Shown here piece by piece: positions 1-8,390 of a DNA stretch of 20,585 nucleotides. Made by a program: the position numbers and the translations under genes. Positions within the stretch are counted from its first letter, which is position 1, and the number at the start of each line of letters is the position of its first letter. The notes under the pieces are model-generated. The model did no database searches, was not told where the DNA came from, and saw only the letters and a program-made list of their open reading frames with translations. Source of the stretch: an uncultured Bacteroidota bacterium (lineage in GTDB: Bacteria > Bacteroidota > Bacteroidia > Chitinophagales > Chitinophagaceae); NCBI GenBank assembly GCA_903879995.1, contig CAIRNW010000002.1, forward strand, positions 1 through 20,585. Direction: 5' to 3'.

Positions 1-974
1 CCTTTGGGGTAAAGGTTATTCTTGATTACGGGGTGGAAGGCAAACAGGGGGAGCATTTTTATGACCAGGCTCGTGAAGAATTTATACGCGTGATCGATTT
101 TGCTGCTACCCAGCCTAATATTCCATTTATCAGCATCAAGCTTACCGGACTTGCACGATTTGAATTATTAGAGGAATTGCATCTCAAAATGAGTGCTATT
201 GACAAGCCATTGTTAGAAAGGTATGAGCAATCGTTAAATCAACTTTCACCTGCCTTATTAAATGAATGGGGGCGTGTTTGCTCAAGAATGGAAAAAATAT
301 GTTTTCATGCAACTACTAAAAAAATTGCTGTAGCACTTGATGCAGAGGAAACTTGGATACAGGAGCCACTGGATGCACTTTGTGCTATCATGATGGAATT
401 ATGTAATAAAAAATCACCCTTTGTTTACAACACTTATCAGTTGTATCGTACCGACCGATTAGAATTCTTGAAAGAAATGCATGCCTTAGCGGAAAGCCGT
501 GGTTATGTTTCTGGTGCAAAATTAGTACGTGGTGCATATATGGAAAAAGAGCGGAAGCGTGCTACGGAGCTGGGTTATCCATCTCCAATCAATCCCACCA
601 AGGAAGCAACGGATCAGGTATACAATAGCGCCTTACGGTTTTGTATTCAACACCTCGATCATTTTGGAATTGTAGTCGCTTCCCATAATGAGAATAGTTG
701 TCTTTTGGCGTATCAATTATTAATGGATCAGGGGTTGCCTTCCAATCACCCCCATATGCATTGGAGCCAGCTTTTTGGAATGAGTGATAATATCACTTTT
801 AATTTGGCCGCTGCAGGATGTAGTGTGAGTAAATACCTGCCTTTTGGTCCCATTGAGGATGTTGTGCCGTATTTAATGCGACGAGCGCAAGAAAATACGT
901 CTGTTAAAGGGCAAACCGGCAGGGAGCTAGGGTTGATACAAAAAGAGTTGGCACGTCGGGCTCATTCGGCTTAA
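1..974 (+). CDS. Proline dehydrogenase, 5' end cut by the window
   Basis: Flavoenzyme that oxidises proline to 1-pyrroline-5-carboxylate, the first step of proline catabolism. The reading frame is open from base 3 (first residues FGVKVILDYG), so the GTG at 33 is internal and the true start lies outside the window. Family signatures are LDYGVEGK near the visible start, KLVRGAYMEKERKRA, ASHNENS, and the C-terminal KYLPFGPIEDV followed by RRAQENTS. About 323 residues are visible; from family knowledge the Bacteroidota single-domain enzyme is somewhat under 400, so a modest N-terminal part is missing. There is no fused P5C dehydrogenase domain: the gene ends at 974, so this is the stand-alone form and not a bifunctional PutA. 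The thyA gene follows after 9 bases. Confidence 0.93.
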   Translation, partial: FGVKVILDYGVEGKQGEHFYDQAREEFIRVIDFAATQPNIPFISIKLTGLARFELLEELHLKMSAIDKPLLERYEQSLNQLSPALLNEWGRVCSRMEKICFHATTKKIAVALDAEETWIQEPLDALCAIMMELCNKKSPFVYNTYQLYRTDRLEFLKEMHALAESRGYVSGAKLVRGAYMEKERKRATELGYPSPINPTKEATDQVYNSALRFCIQHLDHFGIVVASHNENSCLLAYQLLMDQGLPSNHPHMHWSQLFGMSDNITFNLAAAGCSVSKYLPFGPIEDVVPYLMRRAQENTSVKGQTGRELGLIQKELARRAHSA

Positions 975-979
975 TATTG
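948..979 (+). promoter_or_regulatory. Possible internal promoter of thyA
   Basis: TTG (948-950), 21 bases, then TAATATTG (972-979), one mismatch from TAnnTTTG, then 4 bases to the thyA ATG. The -7 element begins on the stop codon of the proline dehydrogenase gene. Geometry equals that of the fmt promoter candidate, but the mismatch keeps confidence low. Confidence 0.33.
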
Positions 980-983
980 CAGT

Positions 984-1778
984 ATGCAGCAGTACCACGA
1001 TTTGTTACAACATATCCTGGATAAGGGAACGGATAAAACAGACCGCACGGGCACCGGAACCAGAAGTGTTTTTGGCTATCAAATGCGTTTTGATCTTGCG
1101 GATGGTTTTCCGCTGGTCACTACAAAAAAAGTTCACCTTAGAAGTATTATCCACGAATTATTATGGTTTCTGAAAGGTGAAACTAACATCGCCTATTTGA
1201 AGGAAAATGGTGTGAGTATTTGGGACGAATGGGCAGATGCCAATGGAGAGTTGGGTCCAGTCTATGGCAAACAATGGAGACGCTGGGAAGGAAAGAATGG
1301 GCAGGTAGTAGACCAGATCACTTCGCTGATTCAAGAAATCAAAAAAAATCCTGATAGCCGCCGGCTGATTGTAAGTGCCTGGAATGTGGCAGAGTTACCG
1401 CAAATGGCATTAATGCCTTGTCACTCACTTTTTCAATTTTACGTAGCCGATGGTCGATTGAGTTGTCAGTTATACCAGCGCAGCGCGGATGTATTTCTGG
1501 GTGTTCCGTTTAATATTGCTTCCTATGCACTTCTTACGCATATGCTTGCGCAGGTATGTCAACTAAAACCTGGAGATTTTGTACACACGTTTGGTGATGT
1601 ACATATTTACAGTAATCATGTTGAGCAAGTAAAATTACAGCTGAGTCGTCAACCATTTCCATTACCTACTTTGAAGTTGAATACTGCTGTTTCTGATTTG
1701 TTTTCATTTCAGTTTGAGGATATCGAAATTTTAAATTATCAATGCCATCCTGCCATAAAAGCACCAGTGGCTGTCTAA
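984..1778 (+). CDS. thyA: Thymidylate synthase ThyA
   Basis: Cytosolic enzyme converting dUMP and 5,10-methylene-tetrahydrofolate to dTMP and dihydrofolate. The 264 residues equal the length of the short E. coli type. The nucleophile is Cys146 in [11 protein letters not shown]. The arginine pair in [25 protein letters not shown] and the [12 protein letters not shown] segment are in family order, and the protein ends in APVAV as usual. The product dihydrofolate is the substrate of the folA gene 12 bases downstream, a classic functional pair. The ATG at 984 sits 4 bases after a near-match promoter -7 element that overlaps the stop codon of the upstream gene, so thyA may have its own leaderless promoter as well as read-through. 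Confidence 0.98.
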   Translation: MQQYHDLLQHILDKGTDKTDRTGTGTRSVFGYQMRFDLADGFPLVTTKKVHLRSIIHELLWFLKGETNIAYLKENGVSIWDEWADANGELGPVYGKQWRRWEGKNGQVVDQITSLIQEIKKNPDSRRLIVSAWNVAELPQMALMPCHSLFQFYVADGRLSCQLYQRSADVFLGVPFNIASYALLTHMLAQVCQLKPGDFVHTFGDVHIYSNHVEQVKLQLSRQPFPLPTLKLNTAVSDLFSFQFEDIEILNYQCHPAIKAPVAV

Positions 1779-1790
1779 AATGAAATCGAA

Positions 1791-2288
1791 ATGCAAATTT
1801 CCCTCATAGTTGCCGCTGCACAAAATGGTGCGATTGGAAAAGGGGGAACCATGCCTTGGCATTTGCCAGCGGATTTGAAGCATTTTAAGAATATAACCTG
1901 GGGACTTCCTGTTATCATGGGAAGAAAAACTTTTGATTCACTTGGTAAAGCGCTTCCTGGTCGTACCAACATTGTGATTACCCGACAAGAAAACTGGCGT
2001 TCATCTGGTGATGTAATTGTAGTAGCCGATGCAACTACCGCGCTCTCCAAAGCAAAGGAATGTGGCGTTAAAGAAGTTGTGATTATTGGAGGAGGAGAGA
2101 TTTACAATTTGTTTTTTGACTTAGCCACGCGGGTATATCTTACTCGCGTAGAGGCTACACCTGACGCAGATACTTTTTTTTCATCCTTTCATCCTAAGGA
2201 TTGGAAACTAGTTAGTCAACTGGATCGAGAGGCAGATGCAAAGCATGCTTTTAATTATTCATTTCAGGTTTGGGAACGGCTAACCTAA
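1791..2288 (+). CDS. folA: Dihydrofolate reductase FolA
   Basis: NADPH-dependent reduction of dihydrofolate to tetrahydrofolate, closing the cycle opened by ThyA directly upstream. The 165 residues match the chromosomal family length. Visible landmarks are the N-terminal ISLIVAAAQNGAIG strand and loop, MPWHLPADLKHFK with the active-site aspartate at residue 28 (corresponding to Asp27 in E. coli), MGRKTFDSLG for cofactor contact, and IIGGGEIY. The start ATG at 1791 puts ISLIVA at the expected position. The gaps (12 bases upstream, 6 downstream) suggest one transcript from thyA to the methyltransferase. No sign of truncation or of a plasmid-type trimethoprim-resistant Dfr. Confidence 0.97.
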   Translation: MQISLIVAAAQNGAIGKGGTMPWHLPADLKHFKNITWGLPVIMGRKTFDSLGKALPGRTNIVITRQENWRSSGDVIVVADATTALSKAKECGVKEVVIIGGGEIYNLFFDLATRVYLTRVEATPDADTFFSSFHPKDWKLVSQLDREADAKHAFNYSFQVWERLT

Positions 2289-2294
2289 TGCGGG

Positions 2295-3092
2295 ATGTTC
2301 ACCACCACTCAACTAGCATCTCGTTATTTAAAATTTCTATACCTGGCTTCCAACCCCCGTGGGCATGGGGTGCATTCTCCTTTTGTATTTGATTTGTTAA
2401 TCCATGTGCTTCAAGATAAAACAGATTACAACCAATACGCAAGTTGGATCAGTTGGAGAAATTCAATGTTGTCTTCTCAAGAAGTGCTGGAGATAGAAGA
2501 AATTGGAGCGGGATCTCGGGCGGAAAGTTCATCAAAACGATCGATTGCTTCCTTGGCACGCGTGGCAGCAAAAAGCCCCCGGACTGCAAGATTTTTTTTT
2601 CGACTTGCACGCTATTACCAGCCTAATACAATTCTAGAGCTGGGTACATCGTTGGGCTTAACTTCTGCCTTTTTTTCATTAGCCTGTCCAGCGTCTTCTA
2701 TAACCACGATAGAGGGAGTTCCAGCAATTGCTGCAATCGCTAAACAAAACTTTAATGACTGGGGTTGCACCAATGTAAACGTGCAAGTAGGGAATTTAGA
2801 TAATACGCTTCCTGCTGTATTAGATCAGATTGAAAGACCCGATCTTGTGTTTATGGATGGCAATCATCGAGAAGAATCTACCAAACGTTACTTTTTACAA
2901 TTGCTCCCTTATTTGTCTTCAACGTCAATGGTGCTTGTTGACGATATCCATTGGAGTCAAGAAATGGAAAATGCTTGGTCATTCATTCAATCGCATGAAA
3001 AAGTTCGACTCACAATTGATTTTTTTCAATTTGGGGTCGTGTTTTTTGATCCTGCTTTTCTGCAGAAGTCTCATTTTCAGATCCGTTATTAA
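2295..3092 (+). CDS. Class I SAM-dependent methyltransferase, substrate unknown
   Basis: A 265-residue protein with a Rossmann-type methyltransferase core. Motif I is ILELGTSLGLTS at about residues 113-124, an acidic residue after the second strand lies in TTIEGVP, and a later acidic strand reads PDLVFMDGNH, followed by MVLVDDIHWS. The arrangement resembles O-methyltransferase-like Methyltransf_24 proteins. The N-terminus (RYLKFLYLASNPRGHGVHSPFVFD) is a conserved lead-in I recall from Bacteroidota homologues. No signal peptide or membrane segment. Substrate cannot be read from sequence; class and SAM binding are well supported, the reaction is not. A run of nine T (2592-2600) lies in the coding region. 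It probably ends the thyA-folA transcript; the pnt genes behind it have their own promoter motif. Confidence 0.85.
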   Translation: MFTTTQLASRYLKFLYLASNPRGHGVHSPFVFDLLIHVLQDKTDYNQYASWISWRNSMLSSQEVLEIEEIGAGSRAESSSKRSIASLARVAAKSPRTARFFFRLARYYQPNTILELGTSLGLTSAFFSLACPASSITTIEGVPAIAAIAKQNFNDWGCTNVNVQVGNLDNTLPAVLDQIERPDLVFMDGNHREESTKRYFLQLLPYLSSTSMVLVDDIHWSQEMENAWSFIQSHEKVRLTIDFFQFGVVFFDPAFLQKSHFQIRY

Positions 3093-3096
3093 TTAT

Positions 3097-3104
3097 TACC
3101 TTTG
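3097..3104 (+). promoter_or_regulatory. Bacteroidota -7 promoter element for pntAA
   Basis: TACCTTTG matches TAnnTTTG exactly and lies in the 43-base gap between the methyltransferase stop and the pntAA start at 3136, leaving about 31 bases before the start codon. No clear -33 TTG is present 17-23 bases upstream, so strength is uncertain. It supports separate transcription of the pnt operon. Confidence 0.45.
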
Positions 3105-3135
3105 CCCCGCAGTTTTACTAATACTGCTTACTAAT

Positions 3136-4254
3136 ATGATCATTGGAGTTCTTCGTGAATCAAATCCGGAAACAAGGGTATCATTATCAGATGAGGCAGT
3201 TGCATCGCTTGTAAAAAAAGGGTTTTCTGTTTGGGTAGAGCAGGGGGCGGGGGTGCTTTCATTTTGTAGTGATGCAGCTTATCAAGCGGCGGGCGCAACC
3301 GTAAGTGATCGGGCTAGCGTGCTATCCAATGCAACGGTGGTTTTATCAATGCATCCGATCCCTACCGAACAACTGGCTTCCATGAACGGTAAATTATTAC
3401 TGGGAGCTTATCAACCGCTTTACAAAAAGGAGTGGGTACAGGCTGTTGCACAAGCCGGGATAACTTGTTTTTCACTGGATATGTTGCCAAGAACAACTCG
3501 GGCGCAGTCCATGGATATTTTAAGCTCTCAAGCAAATATTGCTGGTTATAAAGCGGTGCTGCTGGCTGCTACAACATACGGAAGGTATTTTCCAATGTTC
3601 ATGACTGCGGCGGGCAGTATAACGCCTGCAAAAGTTTTAATTCTGGGCGCTGGTGTTGCTGGATTACAAGCAATTGCTACTGCTAAACGTTTAGGTGCTG
3701 TGGTGGAAGTTTTCGACACACGCCCTGCGGTAAAAGAGGAAGTAATGAGTTTGGGTGCAAAATTTATTGAAGTGGAAGGTGCAGCGGATGCAAGCAAGGC
3801 GGGAGGTTATGCTGTAGAACAGTCTGAAGATTACCAGCGTAGACAGCGTGAGCGTATTGCTCAATCCGCAGCAAAGGCTGATATTATCATCACTACTGCG
3901 CAAATCCCTGGGAAAAAGGCACCCATCTTGATTACTGCAGAAATGATTGCATCTATGCGAAATGGGTCTGTCATTATCGATTTGGCTGCTGCTACCGGAG
4001 GAAATACTCCTTATACAAAAGATAGCGAGACGGTTGACCAAAATGGGGTGAGAATTGTGGGAGCATCCAGCTTACCAGCTACACTCCCTGCAGACGCCAG
4101 TAAATTATATGGAAAGAACATACTCAATTTCTTTCAGTTATTGATTGATAAAGCAGGTGCCTTGCAACTGAATTGGGACGATGATTTAGTGAAAGGAGCT
4201 TGCATAACCGATCAGGGAAAAATTGTGAATGAAAAAATTGCTTCAAGTATATAA
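3136..4254 (+). CDS. pntAA: NAD(P) transhydrogenase subunit alpha part 1 (PntAA, domain I)
   Basis: NAD(H)-binding domain I of the proton-translocating transhydrogenase, which uses the proton gradient to reduce NADP+ with NADH at the inner membrane. I start at the ATG at 3136 (MIIGVLRESNPETRVSLSD, the canonical N-terminus), giving 372 residues. The frame is open back to 2830, but that extension overlaps the methyltransferase gene and has no family resemblance. Landmarks are R-x-x-x-MD in TRAQSMDILSSQANIAGY (about 122-139), the dinucleotide motif GAGVAG at 171-176, VFDTRPAVKEEV, and IITTAQIPGKKAP. No membrane segment, as expected for the split form. The pntAB start follows 2 bases after the stop, so the subunits are almost certainly co-translated. 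Confidence 0.96.
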   Translation: MIIGVLRESNPETRVSLSDEAVASLVKKGFSVWVEQGAGVLSFCSDAAYQAAGATVSDRASVLSNATVVLSMHPIPTEQLASMNGKLLLGAYQPLYKKEWVQAVAQAGITCFSLDMLPRTTRAQSMDILSSQANIAGYKAVLLAATTYGRYFPMFMTAAGSITPAKVLILGAGVAGLQAIATAKRLGAVVEVFDTRPAVKEEVMSLGAKFIEVEGAADASKAGGYAVEQSEDYQRRQRERIAQSAAKADIIITTAQIPGKKAPILITAEMIASMRNGSVIIDLAAATGGNTPYTKDSETVDQNGVRIVGASSLPATLPADASKLYGKNILNFFQLLIDKAGALQLNWDDDLVKGACITDQGKIVNEKIASSI

Positions 4255-4256
4255 AC

Positions 4257-4568
4257 ATGGAACAACTATTATCTTGGGTTAGTGCACATCAGGAAATTCT
4301 TTATATCGTTATCCTGATGATTTTTGTAGGTATTGAGGTAATTGGCAGGGTGCCAAGTGTACTGCATACTCCTCTTATGAGTGGTGCAAATGCCATACAT
4401 GGCGTTGTTATTATTGGCGCCATCATTGTTATGGGAAAAGCTGCGCCCACCAACTACCTGGCGTTATTACTTGGATTTATTGCCGTGATTGTGGGAACAT
4501 TAAATGTAGTAGGTGGTTTTGTGGTAACTGATCGAATGTTGGAAATGTTTTCAAAGAAGAAAAAATAA
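4257..4568 (+). CDS. pntAB: NAD(P) transhydrogenase subunit alpha part 2 (PntAB, membrane)
   Basis: Small membrane subunit supplying the first part of transhydrogenase domain II, the proton channel. The 103 residues hold about three hydrophobic stretches: ILYIVILMIFVGIEVI, HGVVIIGAIIVMG, and LALLLGFIAVIVGTLNVVGGFVV. The sequences VPSVLHTPLMSGANAIHG and GGFVVTDRML are the family hallmarks; in single-chain PntA enzymes the equivalent is fused to domain I. It ends in a lysine-rich cytoplasmic tail. It lies between pntAA and pntB in the order of the three-subunit enzyme. Confidence 0.96.
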   Translation: MEQLLSWVSAHQEILYIVILMIFVGIEVIGRVPSVLHTPLMSGANAIHGVVIIGAIIVMGKAAPTNYLALLLGFIAVIVGTLNVVGGFVVTDRMLEMFSKKKK

Positions 4569-4591
4569 TCGTGAAATAAAAAAAGATACTT

Positions 4592-6031
4592 GTGGAACTG
4601 AACCTCCTGACTTTTTTATACCTGATTGCCTCTGTCACCTTTATTGTGGGGCTTAAAATGTTGTCACACCCAGCCAGCGCCCGTTCTGGTAACCTGGTTG
4701 CTGCTATTGGAATGACACTTGCTATTTTCGGAACTATTTTTTTGTATGAAGAAGATGGTGTTCGTCTTGGAAATTATACCTGGATCTTTGGTGGCATATT
4801 AATTGGAACGGTTGTTGGAACATTGGCTGCAAAGCGGGTAAAGATGACGGCAATGCCAGAGATGGTGAGTTTATTCAATGGAATGGGAGGGGCTTGCGCT
4901 GCATTAATTAGTTTGGTTGAATTTGATCATCTGGCACACGTAGACCCTGAGATGGCAGGGGTTTTATTGATGGGCGGTGCAGAAAGCGCAATAAAGGGAT
5001 TTTTGCTCATTATTGTGTTGGGGCTGATCATTGGCTCTGTTTCATTTGCAGGAAGCATAATCGCTTGGGGAAAGTTGAATGGTTCAATTAAAGATTTTTC
5101 ATTCAAAGGGCAACACATTTTTAATATACTGTTGTTGGCCGTTATTGTTGCGCTTGCAACCTATTTGATTGTACTGCTGCCCGCTAATGCTGTCATCATA
5201 TTCTATACCATCTTTTTCTTGTCTTTGCTGTACGGGGTATTTTTTGTATTTCCTATTGGTGGTGCTGATATGCCGGTGGTCATTTCATTGTTAAACTCAT
5301 TTACGGGCGTGGCAGCTGCCTGTGGGGGCTTTCTTTATGATAATAAAGTAATGCTTACGGGTGGAATCCTGGTGGGTGCTGCAGGAACTTTACTTACAAT
5401 TCTTATGTGTAAGGCAATGAACCGTTCGCTAACCAATGTACTAATTGGTTCATTTGGAGGATCGGCCACTGCAGGTGCATCAGCAGGCAGTACTGTTGGA
5501 ACGCATAAAGAAATTAGTCTTAGTGATACGGCCGTACTTATGAGCTACGCCTCAAAAGTATATATCGTTCCTGGTTACGGACTTGCAGTTGCACAGGCAC
5601 AACATGCTTGTCATGAGTTAGAAAAGTTACTTGAATCAAAAGGAGTTGATGTAAAATATGCGATACATCCTGTAGCGGGGCGTATGCCAGGCCATATGAA
5701 TGTATTATTGGCGGAAGCAGATGTTCCCTACGAAAAATTGCTTGAGATGGAACAGGCCAATGATGAATTTTCAACAACCGATGTTGTTTTGATTTTAGGG
5801 GCCAATGACGTGGTGAATCCTGCTGCAAAATCTGATCCTGCTTCGCCTATTTATGGAATGCCGATTTTGGATGTAGAGCTTGCTAAGCATGTTATCGTAA
5901 ACAAGAGAAGTATGAAGCCCGGTTATGCTGGTATTGAGAACGAATTGTTTTTCCGTCCCAAAACTTCTATGTTGTTTGGGGATGCTAAAAAAGTACTACA
6001 GGATTTGGTTGCTGAGATCAAGAATCTCTGA
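4592..6031 (+). CDS. pntB: NAD(P) transhydrogenase subunit beta PntB
   Basis: Carries the rest of membrane domain II and the NADP(H)-binding domain III. The 479 residues match the family. The first 270 or so contain multiple hydrophobic helices; LNSFTGVAAACGGFL and the GSFGGSATAGASAG linker region follow family pattern. Domain III begins near VPGYGLAVAQAQHA, with AIHPVAGRMPGHMNVLLAEA, LGANDVVNPAA and VNKRSMKPGYAG, the NADP-binding segments. The start is GTG at 4592, giving MELNLLTFLYLIASVTF, the usual N-terminus; no in-frame ATG fits. It sits 23 bases after pntAB and completes the complex. NADPH it produces would serve reductive enzymes such as the nearby FolA (inference). Confidence 0.97.
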   Translation: MELNLLTFLYLIASVTFIVGLKMLSHPASARSGNLVAAIGMTLAIFGTIFLYEEDGVRLGNYTWIFGGILIGTVVGTLAAKRVKMTAMPEMVSLFNGMGGACAALISLVEFDHLAHVDPEMAGVLLMGGAESAIKGFLLIIVLGLIIGSVSFAGSIIAWGKLNGSIKDFSFKGQHIFNILLLAVIVALATYLIVLLPANAVIIFYTIFFLSLLYGVFFVFPIGGADMPVVISLLNSFTGVAAACGGFLYDNKVMLTGGILVGAAGTLLTILMCKAMNRSLTNVLIGSFGGSATAGASAGSTVGTHKEISLSDTAVLMSYASKVYIVPGYGLAVAQAQHACHELEKLLESKGVDVKYAIHPVAGRMPGHMNVLLAEADVPYEKLLEMEQANDEFSTTDVVLILGANDVVNPAAKSDPASPIYGMPILDVELAKHVIVNKRSMKPGYAGIENELFFRPKTSMLFGDAKKVLQDLVAEIKNL

Positions 6032-6050
6032 TTCTTCTTAGCTTTATTAC

Positions 6051-7397
6051 GTGTCATTACCTTCTTCTTTTTTAGACTCTTTAGCCGGTCTACCTGGTTA
6101 CGACCGTGCTCTTTTTGAAGCGGCCCATACACAAGCTGAACCTGTTACCTCTATTCGAATTAACCCAACAAAGCGGGTTGATCTTTCTTTTTCGCTGGAG
6201 AAGGTTCCCTGGACCTCAATGGGTTCTTATGTGTTCCCAAGACCCTCTTTCACATTCGATCCCAATTTCCATGGGGGAGCTTATTACGTTCAAGAAGCAA
6301 GCAGCATGCTGCTGGAACAAGTTTTTATACAAACAGGATTAAAAAATAAAGCCATTCGCGCCTTAGATCTTTGTGCAGCGCCTGGTGGTAAGGCCACCCA
6401 CCTTCATTCTTTGCTGGCGCCCGAAAGCTTGTTGGTAGCTAATGAGGTGATTCGTTCACGAACGGGATTACTCCGTGACAATATGATAAAGTGGGGAACA
6501 GATAATGTTGTAATCACTCAAAACGATCCTGTACAGTTTGAGCAACTGCCTTCATATTTTGACTGGATAACCTTAGATGCTCCTTGCAGTGGAAGTGGGT
6601 TGTTTAGAAAAGACCCGGAGGCAATTTTATCATGGACACCGGGGCAGGTTAATCATTGCGCCCTTCGACAGCAACGTATTTTACAGTCTGCTTGGAAAGC
6701 CCTTAAGCCAGGTGGTTTTTTATTTTATGCCACCTGTTCCTATTCTGTTGCAGAAAATGAATCGATTGCCAACTGGTTTATCAAAGAGCATCAAGCTATT
6801 TTTCAGCCTATTCAACTTGATTCTTCCTGGGGAATTGTTGAAACTGAAAATGGTTATCGATGCTGGCCTCACCTTGTAAAAGGAGAAGGGTTCTTTTTTA
6901 CCTGCTTAAGAAAACCACAGCTTGATACGGTAGTTGACCGAAATATTCGAGTTGATAAATCAAAGCGAATAAAAAATTCAGCCAGTTACCCTTCACTTTC
7001 TGCATGGGTGAAACTTGAAGAGCAAGATGTGCTGGAAATTGGGGAAGAACTCATGCTGTTGCCCAAGTTGCATCAAGCAGACTTTCAGTTAATTCAGCAA
7101 GTATTAAATCCTGTTTACGCCGGAGTGCGGCTTGGAAAATGGTTACGGGAAAAATTAATACCTGATCATGCATTAGCCTTATCACTTCGACTGTCTCCTT
7201 CAGTTAATCAGCTTGCCCTCGATGCCGAACAAGCTATCGCCTATTTACAACGAAAAGAAATTAATGTTTCTGGTACAACAAAGGGCTGGGTGGTAGCTTC
7301 CTATCAGGGGTTGCCATTAGGTTGGTTAAATATACTGTCAGGCCGTGCTAATAATTATTACCCTAAGGGACTTCGGATTTTAAAGGACCATCTATAG
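6051..7397 (+). CDS. rRNA (cytosine-C5) methyltransferase, RsmB/RsmF (NOL1/NOP2/sun) family
   Basis: SAM-dependent enzyme methylating cytosine C5 in ribosomal RNA, by family membership. The 448 residues hold a leader ending in TSIRINPTK, motif I LDLCAAPGGKATHL at about 107-120, motif IV DAPCSGSGLFRKDPEA with Cys179, and motif VI ATCSYSVAENE with catalytic Cys229; both cysteines of the two-cysteine mechanism are present. The C-terminal 150 or so residues end in GLPLGWLNILSGRANNYYPKGLRI, typical of the PUA-like tail of RsmF proteins. Closest to RsmF (16S C1407 in E. coli), but the exact target base is not proven. The start is GTG at 6051; a near-match -7 element (TAGCTTTA, 6039-6046) ends 4 bases before it. 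The gene converges on fmt with 7 bases between stop codons. Confidence 0.93.
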   Translation: MSLPSSFLDSLAGLPGYDRALFEAAHTQAEPVTSIRINPTKRVDLSFSLEKVPWTSMGSYVFPRPSFTFDPNFHGGAYYVQEASSMLLEQVFIQTGLKNKAIRALDLCAAPGGKATHLHSLLAPESLLVANEVIRSRTGLLRDNMIKWGTDNVVITQNDPVQFEQLPSYFDWITLDAPCSGSGLFRKDPEAILSWTPGQVNHCALRQQRILQSAWKALKPGGFLFYATCSYSVAENESIANWFIKEHQAIFQPIQLDSSWGIVETENGYRCWPHLVKGEGFFFTCLRKPQLDTVVDRNIRVDKSKRIKNSASYPSLSAWVKLEEQDVLEIGEELMLLPKLHQADFQLIQQVLNPVYAGVRLGKWLREKLIPDHALALSLRLSPSVNQLALDAEQAIAYLQRKEINVSGTTKGWVVASYQGLPLGWLNILSGRANNYYPKGLRILKDHL

Positions 7398-7407
7398 TCT
7401 GAGACTA
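7395..7407. repeat. 13-base perfect palindrome joining two convergent stop codons
   Basis: TAGTCTGAGACTA is a perfect inverted repeat with a one-base centre. Its left TAG is the stop codon of the rRNA methyltransferase gene on the plus strand, and its right CTA is the TAG stop of fmt on the minus strand. As RNA it could form a 5-bp stem with a 3-base loop, too weak to call a terminator. Confidence 0.5.
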
Positions 7408-8352
7408 ATCTCCCGGGGTTAAAAAACGGTAGCCTTGTAAGAAGGAAGAAACATTCATTCGCTTTTTCCCTTCTAATTGTAATTCCTCCACTTGTAGCCA
7501 TCCATCCTTGCAAGCAAACCGAAGATAATTTTTGCCATCCGTTTTAATGTTCCCCGGGGGGATGCTACTTTTTTCTTCCACTGGTGTAGCTTGATAAATC
7601 TTCAATAGTTTTCCATCTAGCATTGTGTAGGCACCCGGTATGGGTGATAAACCCCGAATCAAATTATTTATCGCTTGTGCAGAACAATTCCAGTCAATTG
7701 CACCCGTTTCTTTTTGCAATTTAGGAGCAGTTCTTAGCGATTGTTCTATCTTTTGCTGGGGGATTGGAATTAATTCACTTTGTGCATATTGCTCAATAGT
7801 CTTGGTAAGCAAGTTGGCGCCTGCTGTTTTTAATTTATCATATAAAATTCCAAAATTATCACGACCATCAATTTCAACTTCCTCTTGTAGTAAAAGATCT
7901 CCCGTGTCAATTTCATGTTTGAGTAGAAAAGTGGTTACTCCAGTCTTCTGTTCTCCATTGATTAAGGCCCAGTTAATTGGCGCAGCACCGCGATACTGTG
8001 GTAAAAGCGACCCATGTAAATTAATTGTTCCCATGGGGGGTAAGGCCCACACTGCTTCGGGAAGCATTCTGAATGCAACTACAATTTGCAAATCTGGTTT
8101 CCAAGCAGCTAATTGTTCAAGAAAATCTGGATCTTTTAATTTGATGGGTTGGAGAAGAGGTAGATTGTGCAAAGCTGCCAATTGTTTTACCGGACTTTGT
8201 TGCAAGGCGAGTCCTCTTCCAGCCGGTTTATCTGGGGCGGTGATTACCCCCACAACATTGAATCCACCATCCAGTAATGCTTGTAGACTGGCTACAGCAA
8301 AATCTGGGGTTCCCATAAACACAATTCGAATCGACTTGGGGTCTCTACTCAT
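7405..8352 (-). CDS. fmt: Methionyl-tRNA formyltransferase Fmt
   Basis: Formylates initiator Met-tRNA with 10-formyl-tetrahydrofolate before translation initiation. The 315 residues match the family. The N-terminal hydrolase-like domain begins RIVFMGTPDFAVASLQ with TAPDKPAGRG. The catalytic triad is visible as Asn111 and His113 in INLHGSLLPQYRG and Asp149 in EIDTGDLL. The C-terminal OB-like domain includes RGLSPIPGAYTML. The start ATG at 8352 lies 5 bases after a -7-like TACTTTCG with a TTTG 21 bases further upstream, a plausible promoter inside the end of the muramidase gene. It shares folate cofactor chemistry with thyA-folA and a translation role with prmC nearby. Confidence 0.97.
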   Translation of the reverse strand: MSRDPKSIRIVFMGTPDFAVASLQALLDGGFNVVGVITAPDKPAGRGLALQQSPVKQLAALHNLPLLQPIKLKDPDFLEQLAAWKPDLQIVVAFRMLPEAVWALPPMGTINLHGSLLPQYRGAAPINWALINGEQKTGVTTFLLKHEIDTGDLLLQEEVEIDGRDNFGILYDKLKTAGANLLTKTIEQYAQSELIPIPQQKIEQSLRTAPKLQKETGAIDWNCSAQAINNLIRGLSPIPGAYTMLDGKLLKIYQATPVEEKSSIPPGNIKTDGKNYLRFACKDGWLQVEELQLEGKKRMNVSSFLQGYRFLTPGD

Positions 8353-8357
8353 GCGTG

Positions 8358-8390
8358 CGAAAGTACAAAATGTGCCAGGGCTTATTCAAA
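8358..8390 (-). promoter_or_regulatory. Putative Bacteroidota promoter of fmt
   Basis: Read on the minus strand: TTTG (8387-8390), 21 bases, then TACTTTCG (8358-8365), one mismatch from TAnnTTTG, then 5 bases to the fmt ATG. Spacing fits the family rule TTG-N17-23-TAnnTTTG. The -33 element lies in the last codons of the upstream muramidase gene. Implies a leaderless or nearly leaderless fmt transcript. Confidence 0.45.

Noticed and set aside
2592..2600. Run of nine T in the methyltransferase gene as programmed slippage or a sequencing frameshift
   Set aside because: The frame is intact across it and encodes plausible FFF in a helix; no alternative frame gives a sensible product.
2830..3135. 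N-terminal extension of about 100 residues on PntAA
   Set aside because: It overlaps the methyltransferase gene in another frame, has no transhydrogenase resemblance, and the canonical PntAA N-terminus starts exactly at the ATG at 3136.
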